This document shows, piece by piece, positions 12,727-23,382 of a stretch of 64,000 nt of DNA. Source of the DNA: Seriola aureovittata (Eukaryota > Chordata > Actinopteri > Carangiformes > Carangidae). The DNA is taken from the NCBI RefSeq assembly GCF_021018895.1, contig NC_079387.1, forward strand, positions 4,207,083 to 4,271,082, given 5' to 3'. The position numbers were made by a program, and so were the translations under genes. The notes below the pieces were generated by a model, which saw only the letters and a list, made by a program, of their open reading frames with translations, did not search any database and was not told the origin of the DNA. Numbering within the stretch: position 1 is the stretch's first letter; every line of letters begins with the position of its first letter.

Positions 12727-14605
12727 ACACACAAACATACATACACACAGATACGCACTCTCAGCTAATTCCCGGCATATGCAGTATGGCATATAATAAG
12801 ACCGGGGTAAAAGTTGGCATGAACCACGTTAGCCATCGTGGCTGAATTACAGAGCAGCACAACAGTAATCAGATGATGCAGAAACACACAAACAAGAATC
12901 CTGCTGATTAAGGCGTGAACTATAAAAACCTCCCAAAGCATTGTGGGGCATCCCTTCGCTAAATAGGCTTACAGGGAGCCTGATTCAGCCTCAGCTTCTT
13001 TTTTATTCAGTTGTTTTTTAGATCTCATTCCTTTATTAGGAACAAATTAATTTGAGTGCGGTCCTACATTAACTCTCAGGCCTTGAGTTAAATAACTTTT
13101 ACTCTATTTTTACTTCGTTAAAGCTGTTTGTCGAAGTTGAATTAATTGACTAATTAGAAAGGCAACGATGCGAGAAAGCAAAGTTGTGATTCATGGATGA
13201 AATCATGATTATGATAAACAGTTGTATGTATACCCTTGGACATGTGTACGTTTATAACCACAAAGCTTCTGTGCAGTGTGGTGAGTGTGTGTCCACTTCC
13301 ACGTCAGTCCCCCATCATAATAAGACCTCATGGTTCCCGCAGCGTGACGGCTGCACCACGAGCACGGACGTCTCCAAGCCGGAAACATTTCAGCGTTGCT
13401 TCACAGTGACAGTGGAATCGTGACACATCACTGCTATCGTTGACAGCTGTGTCAAGAGCCCAGGATATAGATTGCCACCATATTGTGTGCCATGTGTTCC
13501 GCAAACTCAAACAGTGTTTACTGTTTACATCTGCGAATGGAGATGTCATCCAACGTCTTCATTACAATATTCATTTGAAGTCGAAACAGCAAATCAAACG
13601 AAAGATTTCGTAGCCTTGGCTCATGATGTTTATCATGTGATTTGCTGAAGTATGACAGATACAAGACATTTTGTATTGGAAAAGGTTTTTTCTGCATGAA
13701 TGGGGGAAAAATGACCTTGGAAAAAAAAATAGGCTAAGAATAGTATTTCAAGATAAAAGGCAGCAAGTGACATTGCTTAAGATGATTTTACTCCGTATGT
13801 CTGACCTCCAAATCTTCCAATCACGCACACACACGAATAAAAAACCCAGCTGCAGTCACGCAGCTCTCAAATGCATCAACCCTGAGTCCATGGGCAGTAG
13901 CACTGAAAAGTAGTTTCTCGGGGGTGGCAGAGGTTATCTGTTAGGTAACAGTCTGGAGGCTACAGCTGTATCGTGTCTGCAACGAGGATGCTCCTGGCGT
14001 GTTTTTTCTCATTACGAGTGAATGTCGATTACTGGAATGATAGCCTCGTCTGCTGTAATTGACCCGTTGCTTCAAATTGATACCATCTGTCTTCATACAG
14101 ATGTAATGACCTTGTAATAAATCGACATTTTATTGCATTAACCCTGACTCTGTGTGACAAGTGACGGTTGCCTGCAGGGAGGGATGGAGGGAGTGAGGGT
14201 GGGGGGGTCAAAATGGATCAAGGAGCTGTCATTCAGTCCCAAGTACGAAGTTGGGCGAGGAACTTTCTGTGAAATGACTTGGCGGATTCGGGCCTTTGTG
14301 TTCCTCCTTTATATCATAATCAGTTAATCACCTCTCCAGTTTTACACAATCATAAAGCATGGATGTGGCTTTTTTCCTTCAAATATAATAACACAAATAA
14401 ATTGCTAACCATACTATGAATTATTAAGTGGTTGAATCAATCTGCTCCTGTTTCAGCAGCCTATTTGATAAGCTGCTGTTTTTGGGTTGTGTGAAAAAAA
14501 CGACAGGAACTACAGTAAATGCTACTTCTTGAGCGCCCAACTCTGCAATTAAACCTCACAGCTAGAATTTTCTGACCCATCTCCGACTTGCTTTTGTGTT
14601 CACAG

Positions 14606-14756
14606 AGCCAGGACGGACGTTTCGAGGTCCGCGGTCGCCACGGCAAGTCGGTACTGGCCATCAGCGGCGTGAGGCTCGCCGACTTGGGCCGCTTCGACTG
14701 CGAGGCGCTCAGCAGGATCGGAGGTCACCAGAAGAGCATGTTTCTGGACATTGAGT
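14606..14756 (+). CDS. ncam2: ncam2 exon: second half of Ig domain 4
   Basis: The acceptor is CACAG and the donor GTAAGT at 14757. The exon opens on a whole codon (AGC) and ends one base into the next. It reads [20 protein letters not shown], then [19 protein letters not shown] with the DxGxYxC-type motif and second Ig4 cysteine, and MFLDIE. The [13 protein letters not shown] block is a hallmark of NCAM2. Choosing AG at 14605 rather than the nearby AG at 14607 keeps the frame. Confidence 0.95.
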
Positions 14757-15234
14757 GTAAGTACGCGCATTGGAGGCATGGATGAACACACACACAAGGG
14801 CGGGTTTCAGTTATTCCAGGTCATTAGATGGCACGCAAGACGACATGACACAGAAACAGAGTGGACAAATGCCAGAGCTATTTTTTCTTTCAGTTTACTT
14901 TTAACAATAAATTCATTATTGACCGTTTGAGTGTTCAGGGCAGTTGAGGGCAGAAACTGATGTAAATGCACAGACTTACATGCTTTCTCTCTTGAACGTC
15001 CCCTTCTTACCTGAGAGGGATGAAGAACAAGGCAGTATTAGAGTAGTGTGTCACAAGTTGGAGCCACCCGGTCACCGTGTCTCCTTAATCTGAAAATTAA
15101 AGCAGCCAGAGATGTGCGAATTCCCTGCACACACACGTACAAGGTTCAAAGGTTCAACTGTGCTTCTTGTCACACTGTGGCGGCATTGGTTCTTATTGAA
15201 GATCATTATACTATAAACAGCTCACCGTCGCCAC

Positions 15235-15272
15235 CACACACACACACACACACACATACACACACACACACA
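15235..15272 (+). repeat. (CA)n microsatellite with one TA interruption
   Basis: 38 bases of CA with a single ATA break near 15257. Confidence 0.97.
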
Positions 15273-15906
15273 GCCTCCAGAAGGGTTAATTAGTGAGAGG
15301 ATATCATGCATTGCCTTTCGTTTCCACCCTGCTGACAACTCCCCTTCTCCTCCGGTGAGCGTACCCATTCCTCAGCGCTGGTTGTTTGGGGTTATTTGGG
15401 GCGGGCTATCCCCTGCCTAATGAGCTCTGAAGCAAAGATCTCCATTTTGGCCTCGGAATGATTAGGTTCATTATGAAGAGCGGGGCGGCTGTGTTGCTGG
15501 AACGAGACCAATGGAAAAACGCACTTTTCCGTAGGTAGCTGTTCTTCCGCCTCGGAGCTCAGAGGAACAACAAAGGGAGAGAGGGCAGACAAACAAATGT
15601 ATTCAGAGAGACAGCGAGGGGATAGAGTGAATACTTCATCTCTGTTGTCATGTGGAAACTAATTTTCTCCTCTTCTGGCTGGGGTGACTTTTGAGGTTCA
15701 CGGATTCCCCTCCGAAAACCCGTGTTGCATAGTTCTTGAGAAGTTGACGTGTTTGGAAAAAAAAGTTAGACGGCATCCTGATCTCACATGTACGCGCCCG
15801 CTCTCCAAACCATGAAGTCGCTGTCATTCTGCTGTGAACTTGTTTCTGCTGGAGCCACAGCTGACAACTTGCTCTCGGACTTGACTCCCACTCTGCGGAA
15901 AGACAC

Positions 15907-15910
<4 letters not shown>

Positions 15911-15942
<32 letters not shown>

Positions 15943-15966
15943 TGCGTGTGTGTGTGCATGTGTGTT
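15911..15966 (+). repeat. Compound (TG)n(TGCG)n repeat
   Basis: TG units pass into five or so TGCG units and back to TG. The minus-strand readings rich in His, Thr, Ala and Arg over this site are products of the repeat, not a gene. Confidence 0.95.
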
Positions 15967-16629
15967 TGAGTGCAGCGGGGCTGAGCCAGCCATTGCCACC
16001 GAACTAATGAACTCATTTACTAAGTCACTGCAGGCTGCGGGGGGATAACACGTCCTCGGCTGTGACAGAGAGCCGGGCATCAATCTCTTTAATGGAATCC
16101 TGCAAGCGAGCATAAAACAACCATAATGCCTCTCTGACTGAGCTGGGGCTGACTGGGCCCAGAGAAACCCGCACGACAGCTCGCCGCTTCGATCGTCCAT
16201 TACTGCCCTTCCTATTTGCTGGGGCAAATGAGCTTCTGTTTGCATCCTCTTTTTTTTTTCCTGAGGATATGATCATGAAGGAGACCCCCCCCACACACAC
16301 ACACACCCCTTCCCTTCTTTTCCCTCAGCATGAGGTGGCTTGAATTAAGTTTGAGGAGTTTGGGAAGAATTAATGAAATGCTTTTTCTTCTCCCTTTGAG
16401 GAATTTGGGGGTTAGGCCTGAGTAAGTCATTTTCATGACTTTGATCATCCAACGCAGCTCCACCTTTGATTTGAGCGTTTAATTGGCTGCCACAAATTCC
16501 TGACATACCACCAGTTACTCTTTTAGCAAGTCAGGTCTTGCTTTAGCACTACTTTGCCATATAAATGATGGAGGTGTGAGCGATAATATCTCTATTTTTC
16601 TTTTCTCTTTTTTTTTTTTTTTTTGACAG

Positions 16630-16817
16630 ACATACCAAAGTTCCTGACCAATCACACCATCTATTACTCGTGGGAGGGGAACCCGGTGAACATAAGCTGC
16701 GACGTGATGTCCAACCCTCCCGCCACCATGCTGTGGAGGAGAGAGCGCTTCACCATCTCTGCGGAGGGAACGGCCAACACGCGGGTGCACAGCGCAGAGG
16801 GCAAGTCTGTGCTGGAG
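16630..16817 (+). CDS. ncam2: ncam2 exon: first half of Ig domain 5
   Basis: The acceptor follows a strong T tract (GACAG) and the donor is GTGGGT at 16818. The first two bases complete a Tyr codon, giving Y-IPKFLTNHTIYYSWEG. The exon then reads NPVNISCDVMSNPPATMLWR with the first Ig5 cysteine and tryptophan, and ends after KSVLE on a whole codon. NHT and NIS are N-glycosylation sequons. IYYSWEGNP-NISCDV-SNPPA is essentially invariant in NCAM2. Confidence 0.96.
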
Positions 16818-17550
16818 GTGGGTGCCAGTCGGTGGTGATGGAAGCCGAAGCTGCCGTATTGACCTGTTTACGAGCAATTGCAAAACATGAGGGAACACCC
16901 GCACGACTTACCATTGCCTCATTAAATAGCATCGAGATTAGTAAAACAATTAATTGATTTTTCTGATGGAGCGAGAATTGATCCACAACAACTTTTGTAA
17001 TCATAATAATTAAACTAGTTCCATCCCCTGCTTGTGTTAAAACAAACAAGTTAAAGATGTCATTTGATGATGGTTTTATTTCAGTATTTTTCTGACATTT
17101 TATAAATGAAACATTTAATCACCTAATAAAAAAATAAAAAAAGTGACAGATTAATCAAAAAGAAAGTGAAATTTTCATCCAAACAACTTTTAATTAAAGA
17201 AATAGCCCTTAAAAAAAAGATTGTTTCTATTGAAAGCAGCTGGAAACAAGATGGAATAGAGAAGTGAGAGTGAACCAAAATATTAACGCTGCAGGCCTCA
17301 AAACCAAAATGATAAGCTATGATAAGTCTCACTACAAGTGACCTCTTTCACATTAAACAGTCATTTGATCCATTGTTAATGTAAAAATATTGATTGGTGC
17401 AGCTTTATATTTACTTCATTTATGTTCAGCAGAAATGTCAGAGGCAGGTTATCTCCAACCTACGTATTCACTCTACCATTAGAGTTATGTAAGAAATGTA
17501 ATGTTTTGTAATGTAACTCGCTCTGGTTAATTATTATTCTCTGGTTCTAG
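16818..17550 (+). other. ncam2: ncam2 intron within Ig5 (0.7 kb)
   Basis: The shortest intron in the window. AT-rich, without microsatellites or recognisable elements. The acceptor is GGTTCTAG at 17543-17550. Confidence 0.85.
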
Positions 17551-17647
17551 GTGACTCCTATGTCCGACAGGGACTTTGGCCGCTACAACTGCACAGCCAG
17601 GAACAACATAGGAGTGCGATACCAGGAGTTCATCCTGGCCCAGGCAG
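17551..17647 (+). CDS. ncam2: ncam2 exon: second half of Ig domain 5
   Basis: The acceptor is TTCTAG and the donor GTGAGT at 17648. It opens on a whole codon and reads [20 protein letters not shown] with the DFGRYNC motif carrying the second Ig5 cysteine. NCT is an N-glycosylation sequon inside that motif. It ends [12 protein letters not shown] plus one base. The [11 protein letters not shown] block matches NCAM2. Confidence 0.95.
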
Positions 17648-17880
17648 GTGAGTCTACAGAGCGCCGCTACTGTGTGGCCCCTTTACCTGAGCCGATGAGA
17701 CTGAGGACTTGATTTCAAGTCCAGAATGTGTGCAGTCTGGGACCCTAAATCTTTTGAATCACTAACTCCAACCATCCAACTACTTTGTAACCCTCTACCT
17801 CTTCACTAATAGTAATCACCTTATTTGCAATTCTCAGGAAGATGAATTCCACTACAACCCCCCTCCTCTATTCAGGCTAG

Positions 17881-17999
17881 CCTAATCTCAAATAGCGCCA
17901 GCTGATTTACCCTACCCCTCGCTATTCACTGAAGTAGCCCCTAATTTACTGTAGCGCAGGCTAATACACAATAGTGCAGTCCAATTATCTTTAGTGCTG
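17881..17999 (+). repeat. Degenerate 20-bp tandem array, about six units
   Basis: Cut every 20 bases (one unit of 19), the sequence lines up as units close to GCTAATTTACTATAGCGCAG. Unit starts are near 17881, 17901, 17921, 17941, 17960 and 17980. The best-kept positions are CTAAT at the start and TAG.GC near the end. Units are strongly diverged, so this is an old minisatellite. Confidence 0.6.
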
Positions 18000-18598
18000 A
18001 TTGAATTGCTCTGCAAAGGGGGAAAGTAGTGAGCAAAAAGCTGACCTAACATGTAGTCGTGCAGAAAACAATGTGTTTTGGAAGTGGTTCTGACACTTAG
18101 AATTCTGCACACACACACACACAGGGATACACACACACACTGTAGTAAAAGTTGGATACAGTTGACAAGCTGAAAAAGACTCATCTCTCCTCCACAGTGT
18201 CTCCACAGAGCTAAACCCTGAGTGAACACCAGTAGGAATTGCACTTCTTGAAAATAAGTTTGTCTTGAATCGGACTGTTTTGATTTGAATAAGACCGACA
18301 GTGAACACGTGAATCAGGCACTGATGCTTTCCAAGTGACAAAAATGGGAAAAAAAGCTAAAGCAGCAGCTAAAACTAGCCGAAGGACAAATGGTAGATGC
18401 AGCACAGTGATGTCCCACCTTCCCTCACAGTGTTCTATTGCTTTCAAGGCCTAGAATTATTACAGCCGTAATGTCTGTCTTTAGTTTGATTATGGGGATG
18501 GCGGTGATGTAATAGGTAGGAGGCAAAGTAGGTATCGACTGCAGCATTAAAAGTACCTTCATTCTTTTTTAAAAGATGCATTTAGTGGTATTTCGGTT

Positions 18599-18640
18599 AG
18601 TCTGTCTACCACTTTGTTCCAGACTGAAATATCTGAACAT
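18599..18640 (+). repeat. Short fragment of interspersed repeat (same family as 5121-5230)
   Basis: CTACCACTTTGTTCCAGACT followed by GAAATATCTGAACATC matches the 5' end of the family block that leads into AATATCTCAACAACTA at 5160 and 56750. Confidence 0.45.
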
Positions 18641-18804
18641 CAGCCTTCCTTTTTTTTTTTTTTTTTTTTTCTGCTTTCATTCATACAAGGTTGTGAAATA
18701 TAATTTTTTTTCAGATCCTGAAACCAAGTAAGTGGTTCAGGCAAAACTGGTGTCATACCAAAACCGACAAGCTCGTAACTGATGCCATCATTGTGTCTTT
18801 TCAG

Positions 18805-18978
18805 ACGTACCATCGAATCCGTACTCGGTGCGTCTGTCGGCCGTCTCCCAGCGCCTGGCGACCGTCACCTTCATGAAGCCCGACTCGCACGGCGGCGTGC
18901 CCATCAGCTACTACCTGGTCCAGTACAAGGAGGTGGGCTCGCAGGACTGGAGGGACGTCAAGTCGCACAGTGTCCAGA
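18805..18978 (+). CDS. ncam2: ncam2 exon: first part of fibronectin III domain 1
   Basis: The acceptor is TTTCAG and the donor GTGAGT at 18979. With the base carried over from the Ig5 exon it reads D-VPSNPYSVRLSAVSQRLA, then TVTFMKPDSHGGVPISYYLV, then QYKEVGSQDWRDVKSHSVQ and one base. The KPDSHGGVPI turn and the S-H-x-VQ end are conserved in NCAM2. It is GC-rich like the other exons and contrasts with the flanking introns. Confidence 0.95.
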
Positions 18979-21900
18979 GTGAGTGGCGTTAACGCTAACA
19001 GTGAAAGTCTTTTTTTTATTTTTATTTTTTTATCACTGATTTACTTGTACAGAAAATGACTGGAAGATAAAGCCATTGTGCAAAATATAAGGAGGTGGAG
19101 GTGGAAGCCATTACGGACAATGTTCTTATTGTTAAGACAGCTAAAAGCCCATTTGAACACGTCCATTACTGTCTGCGTTTCATTACTGAAGCCGGTTGAA
19201 CGTGTCAGATCGATGAGAAAGCTTTCACCTGTTCACATGCTCCGCTCATTTCATGGACAGAGCTGATTACCTTTAGGTTTGTTAACATAGTTAATATGAG
19301 AGGATAAAAGCAGTTACCATGACATGCTTTCTCTCTTTCATCCTCACATCGTTTGGTCAAAGGTTACCGTAACTTCTGAGACCTTCTGAGGCTTTTATGA
19401 TCCACTGATGTCTAAATAGAGTTTGATGAAAGTAATTTTCCTCAAACATAAGCTGATAAGGTCAAGGATCAGGGGAAAAAAACCTTCATAAAATGTGAAA
19501 TTGCACACAAGTGCTCAGAAAATGGTCCGCAGTGAAACTAAGTAGTTGTCATTTCTAGTTACGGAGCTGAAAACACTGGCACATTTCTTTAAGAGTGCTC
19601 GCATTCATTCAGGTTTTCTTGTGAAACATCCTTACAGAAAAAAAAATCCTATTTATGGTACATGGTTTTTCACATGGCAGCAATGAATAAAAAAGGAATG
19701 TAAAAAACGTTGTTGCTGCATGTCGTTCCCCTTCTCTCTATCCCAATTCCTGTCACTCTTCACAAAAACTTTTTTAGCTTTTACATGTAACATTAGCTCT
19801 GTAGTAAAATGATGAGTTCAATGACCCCTCATACTCATACATAGTCATGAATATGACTACTTCACTTTTGAGAAATAAGAATATTTAAAAAAAAAAAAAA
19901 AACGTACAGCTTCTACTCAATAGACCAGCCACATCGGACCTCTCTGCACGCCACATCATATCTGGCTTTAACAAGCGGTTTCCGCCTGTTAACACCGCCG
20001 CTCATCAGCTGACACCCAACGAGCACTAGTCGGAACCGTATCACATGATCTGCCCTGAGATGTCACCGGGTCACGACGAACCCCCGAAACGCCTCGCGGG
20101 GCAGAGCGCCACAGACCTGTCAGAGCTGAAAGAGCACGCCCCTCCTCTTCTTATGCTTTTGCGACTCCTAATTGATTTCCAAGCCTGTTGGTGGGAAAAG
20201 TACACCACGAGGCGAAGGATGGATGGAAGGAAAATGGAAGCCAGAGGACGAATGGTCGGGTGATAAGCAGGTCCGACAAACCTGAAGGGCTTATCACTAA
20301 TATCCCTCATTTCAGAGTCAGTTACAATATGGAGATGCGGTGAGGTGAATACTAAACACCAGCTAGGGCTTCAACAGTGTATGTAAAAATATACTGCATA
20401 TATGCAGGGAGGAAACATTAGGAACAGAAGCAGATAAATAAAGCTAATCAGTTTAATTTAGTTAAATGTTTTTTTTTTTTATTCAACTAAAATATTGGAC
20501 TAAAATATTAAAATAGTGAGCTGGACTAATTACAAGGCAGTTAAGTGGCATCATATAATCATAGAAGCCTCCTCCTCACTGGAAAGTACTTACACAATAA
20601 ACTCTTCATCATAATGAGATGCTCGGACTTGTTTCATTGGAAATGCTGTTGCCCAAATTGAAATGTCTGCTTATGGCCTGGAAACGAACCTAGCATGGCT
20701 GCAAATTGCAGAATTTGTTTTTCAGTTCTGGGACTAAAGAACGGCTAGAGCACCTATTACCATTCAAGTATTTAATTTGTGCCGACTGACAAAAACAACA
20801 ACTTTCACTCAGGCTCGTTACACTGCCGGCTCTCTGCTGGATTTTCTGAATAGTGAAGGTTATGTAAACAGACTCTAATCACTGTAGAATTTAAATGGGG
20901 ATCCGTAATGTGCTCTGATAATGAGATTTCCTGTTTTCTTCAATCATGAATGGGATTTTTACAGTATGAATGCAAAACATTACACTGTTTTTTATCTGTT
21001 TGTATCCCTCTGATATTCTCCAGAATAATGTACAGTGGTTGTATCTTTCAATACAGCACTGATTATAACTCATTGTTCAATATTATTGTAGGTGTGCATC
21101 TGTTTTCTCAACTCCAATTATTTCTCCATTAACTCCAGTATATTGTACACAAAATATTTACACTCTTAATATCGTCTTGCATTCACATAATTATCCTCCC
21201 ATACTGTTTATTATAAGTATTTTACCAGAATACTGTAGCTGTTCTGTTATATTTTAGATGTTCAGCTTCAACTTTTATTCTGAAACTTGAAAGTCAGGGG
21301 ATGATAGAGAGGCAATGACACTCATAGAGATTAATATAATAATAGTTCTGGTTAGATATTGGTTGAACATAACTTTGAAATACAAAACACGGGCGAAACT
21401 TACACTCATGTGATTGTTAAACCATAAGAATTGAGGTGTCAGTGCTTGTTGGATGGTTGGAAATATCCAATTTTGGGTGTCAAAGGTCAAGGTCACTATG
21501 ACCTCATAAGACATGTTCTTGTGAAAGCACCGCAAGCTCATCAGCTGATATTGAGCTGTAACAACAGTCTCTAAAGTGAAGCCAGCGTATTTCTCTATCA
21601 AGCAGTGCAGTGATAAGTTCCATCATTCCTTACCTGCACTGCATATATCAGTTGACTCGGGACAAACGTGCACACCGACCGCGTTTAACATGCCGCTGTA
21701 ACAGCCTCCTCTCTTCTGACGAGGGCTAATTGGGTGCACAGCCTCAAAAACAAAAAAATTATTTCCAAAGCAGTCGCTGTGTAAGCATTTTCGGTCACAG
21801 GCGCTTCCATGGAGCACGAATCGTGTGAACAGCAAGTCTCTTTTCTTTGCGGGTATACAAGACAACCAAAGCAATGACATAATTCAACAACAGGAATACT

Positions 21901-22106
21901 AGAGTGTAATATCTTATAGCAAGACTAAAACATAATCGTAAGAAAGTAAAATAAATCTATAATTACTGACTATTTTCTCAAGGGGAAACGCCTTGCGATG
22001 CACATATGGCGTAAATGATTTTCAGGCTTTGTTTACATTAATGATGCTCAATATTTCTCTCTGCACTGAAAGCAATGATGAGCGAACTCTGGTTGTGTCT
22101 CTCCAG
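18979..22106 (+). other. ncam2: ncam2 intron within FN3-1 (3.1 kb)
   Basis: Noncoding and AT-rich. It contains A and T runs (19890-19903, 20469-20480) and a repeat-like stretch around 21280-21600 that carries a nuclear-receptor palindrome (21490-21504). The acceptor is CTCCAG at 22101-22106. Confidence 0.85.
21484..21504. promoter_or_regulatory. Perfect ERE-type palindrome with adjacent half-site
   Basis: AGGTCA(CTA)TGACCT at 21490-21504 is an exact inverted repeat of the nuclear-receptor half-site with three-base spacing, the estrogen receptor pattern. Another AGGTCA lies directly upstream (21484-21489), and TCAAGGTCA also fits the ERR/SF-1 extended half-site. It sits in sequence I recall as part of a fish interspersed repeat, so it may be a dispersed site rather than one specific to this gene. 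Confidence 0.55.
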
Positions 22107-22226
22107 CAACAGTGGTGCTGACAGGACTGGAGCCCAACACGACGTACGAGGTCCGAGTGGCGGCTGTCAACGGGAAAGGTCAGGGGGAGTTCAGCCACAC
22201 GGAGACCTTCCAGACTTTACCCATCC
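22107..22226 (+). CDS. ncam2: ncam2 exon: second part of fibronectin III domain 1
   Basis: The acceptor is CTCCAG and the donor GTAAGC at 22227. The first two bases complete a Thr codon, and the product runs [21 protein letters not shown], then [19 protein letters not shown] plus one base. The L-x-P-x-T-x-Y-x-v-R-V-A-A-V-N pattern is the classic FN3 F-strand; NTT is a glycosylation sequon. NCAM2 has [19 protein letters not shown] here. Confidence 0.96.
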
Positions 22227-23164
22227 GTAAGCCCGACTCTCTGTTCTTCCTCATTTCCTGTGGCATTCTTCAAAATAAGAGCTTCTCAACTTGACCCAAA
22301 AGGAATTTTCCAAAACCATTCTAACAGCGACTTCACTTATCTATCTATGAAATTAAATCCAGACATAATCACTTGAATTCATTACGACAATGAGCACGTA
22401 GACTGGGTTAATTGTTAATTATCAGCATGTCCCAGCAGTTAATGAATGAAGATGTGCTGAAGATAATGAGGAAACAAACCCCAGTGTACAAAAATGTCAT
22501 ATATATTATCAAATGGGCCAGTAAGCGCCGATATAACCGCTCTGCAAATGTATTTGACTTGATATCAGAAAGATATGTGTGTCCTGATTTCATAAAATAA
22601 AATAAAATAAAGATGTGATAGAACTGCAAACAAGCTGTGAAATCTGTTCCAAGCATCAGCACCTTGGCAAAATGAGACTTACTGAAACTATTGGCTCGTC
22701 CTTATGTTTGAGGTGGTTACAACCTCCTTATATTTCAGTGATATGAATCCATTTTATTGGAATAGATCCTGTCAAATTTGTGTCTTGATGTAAAACTGCT
22801 GCATTAAAAATGTTATACTGCAGGGGTTTTATGATAAGCATTTTATTTATTCTGGCAATCTGGCACAGCAGGATTGCAGTAAATCCAGGCAAGGCCATCG
22901 AGAGAAAAAAAAAAAAGTCTTTCCACCGTTAATATTACACAGCAGTGCAGCTACTGAGAATGAATGTTAGAAGGAAGATCCAATTAGCAAAATACAGTGA
23001 ATAATAAGAGCCTCCAGTCAACATTAGTTATAGCCAGGCAGTGGGAGTTGCCTTGTAATATGAATTTAATTCAGCTTAAAACCTCCCCTCTCCTCGTACT
23101 GCATCCTTATCTCATATCTCACATTGCCACCTGCTCCCCTCCTTGGGAATGCACACACAGGCAG

Positions 23165-23196
<32 letters not shown>

Positions 23197-23260
23197 ACAC
23201 TCAAAGGCGTTTTGTCTCACATCTCTTCTGAAGCCTCCTTCTCACCACCTTCTCCCTCAG
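22227..23260 (+). other. ncam2: ncam2 intron, FN3-1 to FN3-2 (1.0 kb)
   Basis: AT-rich. It carries an (AAAAT)n tract at 22593-22611 and a CA tract at 23165-23190. A C/T-rich end leads to the acceptor CCCTCAG at 23254-23260. Confidence 0.85.
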
Positions 23261-23382
23261 GAGAGCCAAGTCCGCCGGCGGTCCACGGCCAGAGAGGAAT
23301 GGGCAAGGCCTACAGGCTGGGGCTGGTCAAGCAGGACGATGGAGGGATGCCCATCGTGGAGTACATAGTCAAGTACAAGACT
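23261..23382 (+). CDS. ncam2: ncam2 exon: first part of fibronectin III domain 2
   Basis: The acceptor is CCTCAG and the donor GTGAGT at 23383. With the carried-over C it reads [20 protein letters not shown], then [20 protein letters not shown] and T, ending on a whole codon. REPSPP-(I/V)HGQ and KQDDGG-PI-EYIVKY are conserved in NCAM2. Confidence 0.96.

Larger units (their letters stand above)
8745..14605 (+). other. ncam2: ncam2 intron within Ig4 (5.9 kb)
   Basis: This intron splits the Ig4 domain. It contains GT/CA microsatellites at 8788-8863, 9191-9233, 11849-11885 and 12692-12724, a G-rich quadruplex-type run at 12049-12085, and a CpG-dense stretch at 12207-12410. No further exon was recognised. 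The acceptor is TTCACAG at 14599-14605. Confidence 0.85.
14757..16629 (+). other. ncam2: ncam2 intron, Ig4 to Ig5 (1.9 kb)
   Basis: Noncoding. It contains a CA microsatellite (15235-15272) and a TG/TGCG compound repeat (15911-15966). It ends in a 17-base T run before GACAG at 16625-16629. Confidence 0.85.
17648..18804 (+). other. ncam2: ncam2 intron, Ig5 to FN3-1 (1.2 kb)
   Basis: It contains a decayed 20-bp tandem array (17881-17999), a fragment of the interspersed repeat also seen at 5.1 kb (18599-18640) and a T run of about 20 (18651-18671). The acceptor is TTTTCAG at 18798-18804. Confidence 0.85.

Noticed and set aside
15784..16245. 153-codon minus-strand frame rich in His, Thr, Ala and Arg
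   Set aside because: It is produced by the TG/TGCG repeat at 15911-15966; the rest has no family resemblance and lies within an ncam2 intron.
16515..16904. 129-codon minus-strand frame
   Set aside because: It is the antisense shadow of the GC-rich Ig5 exon (16630-16817), which is clearly coding on the + strand.
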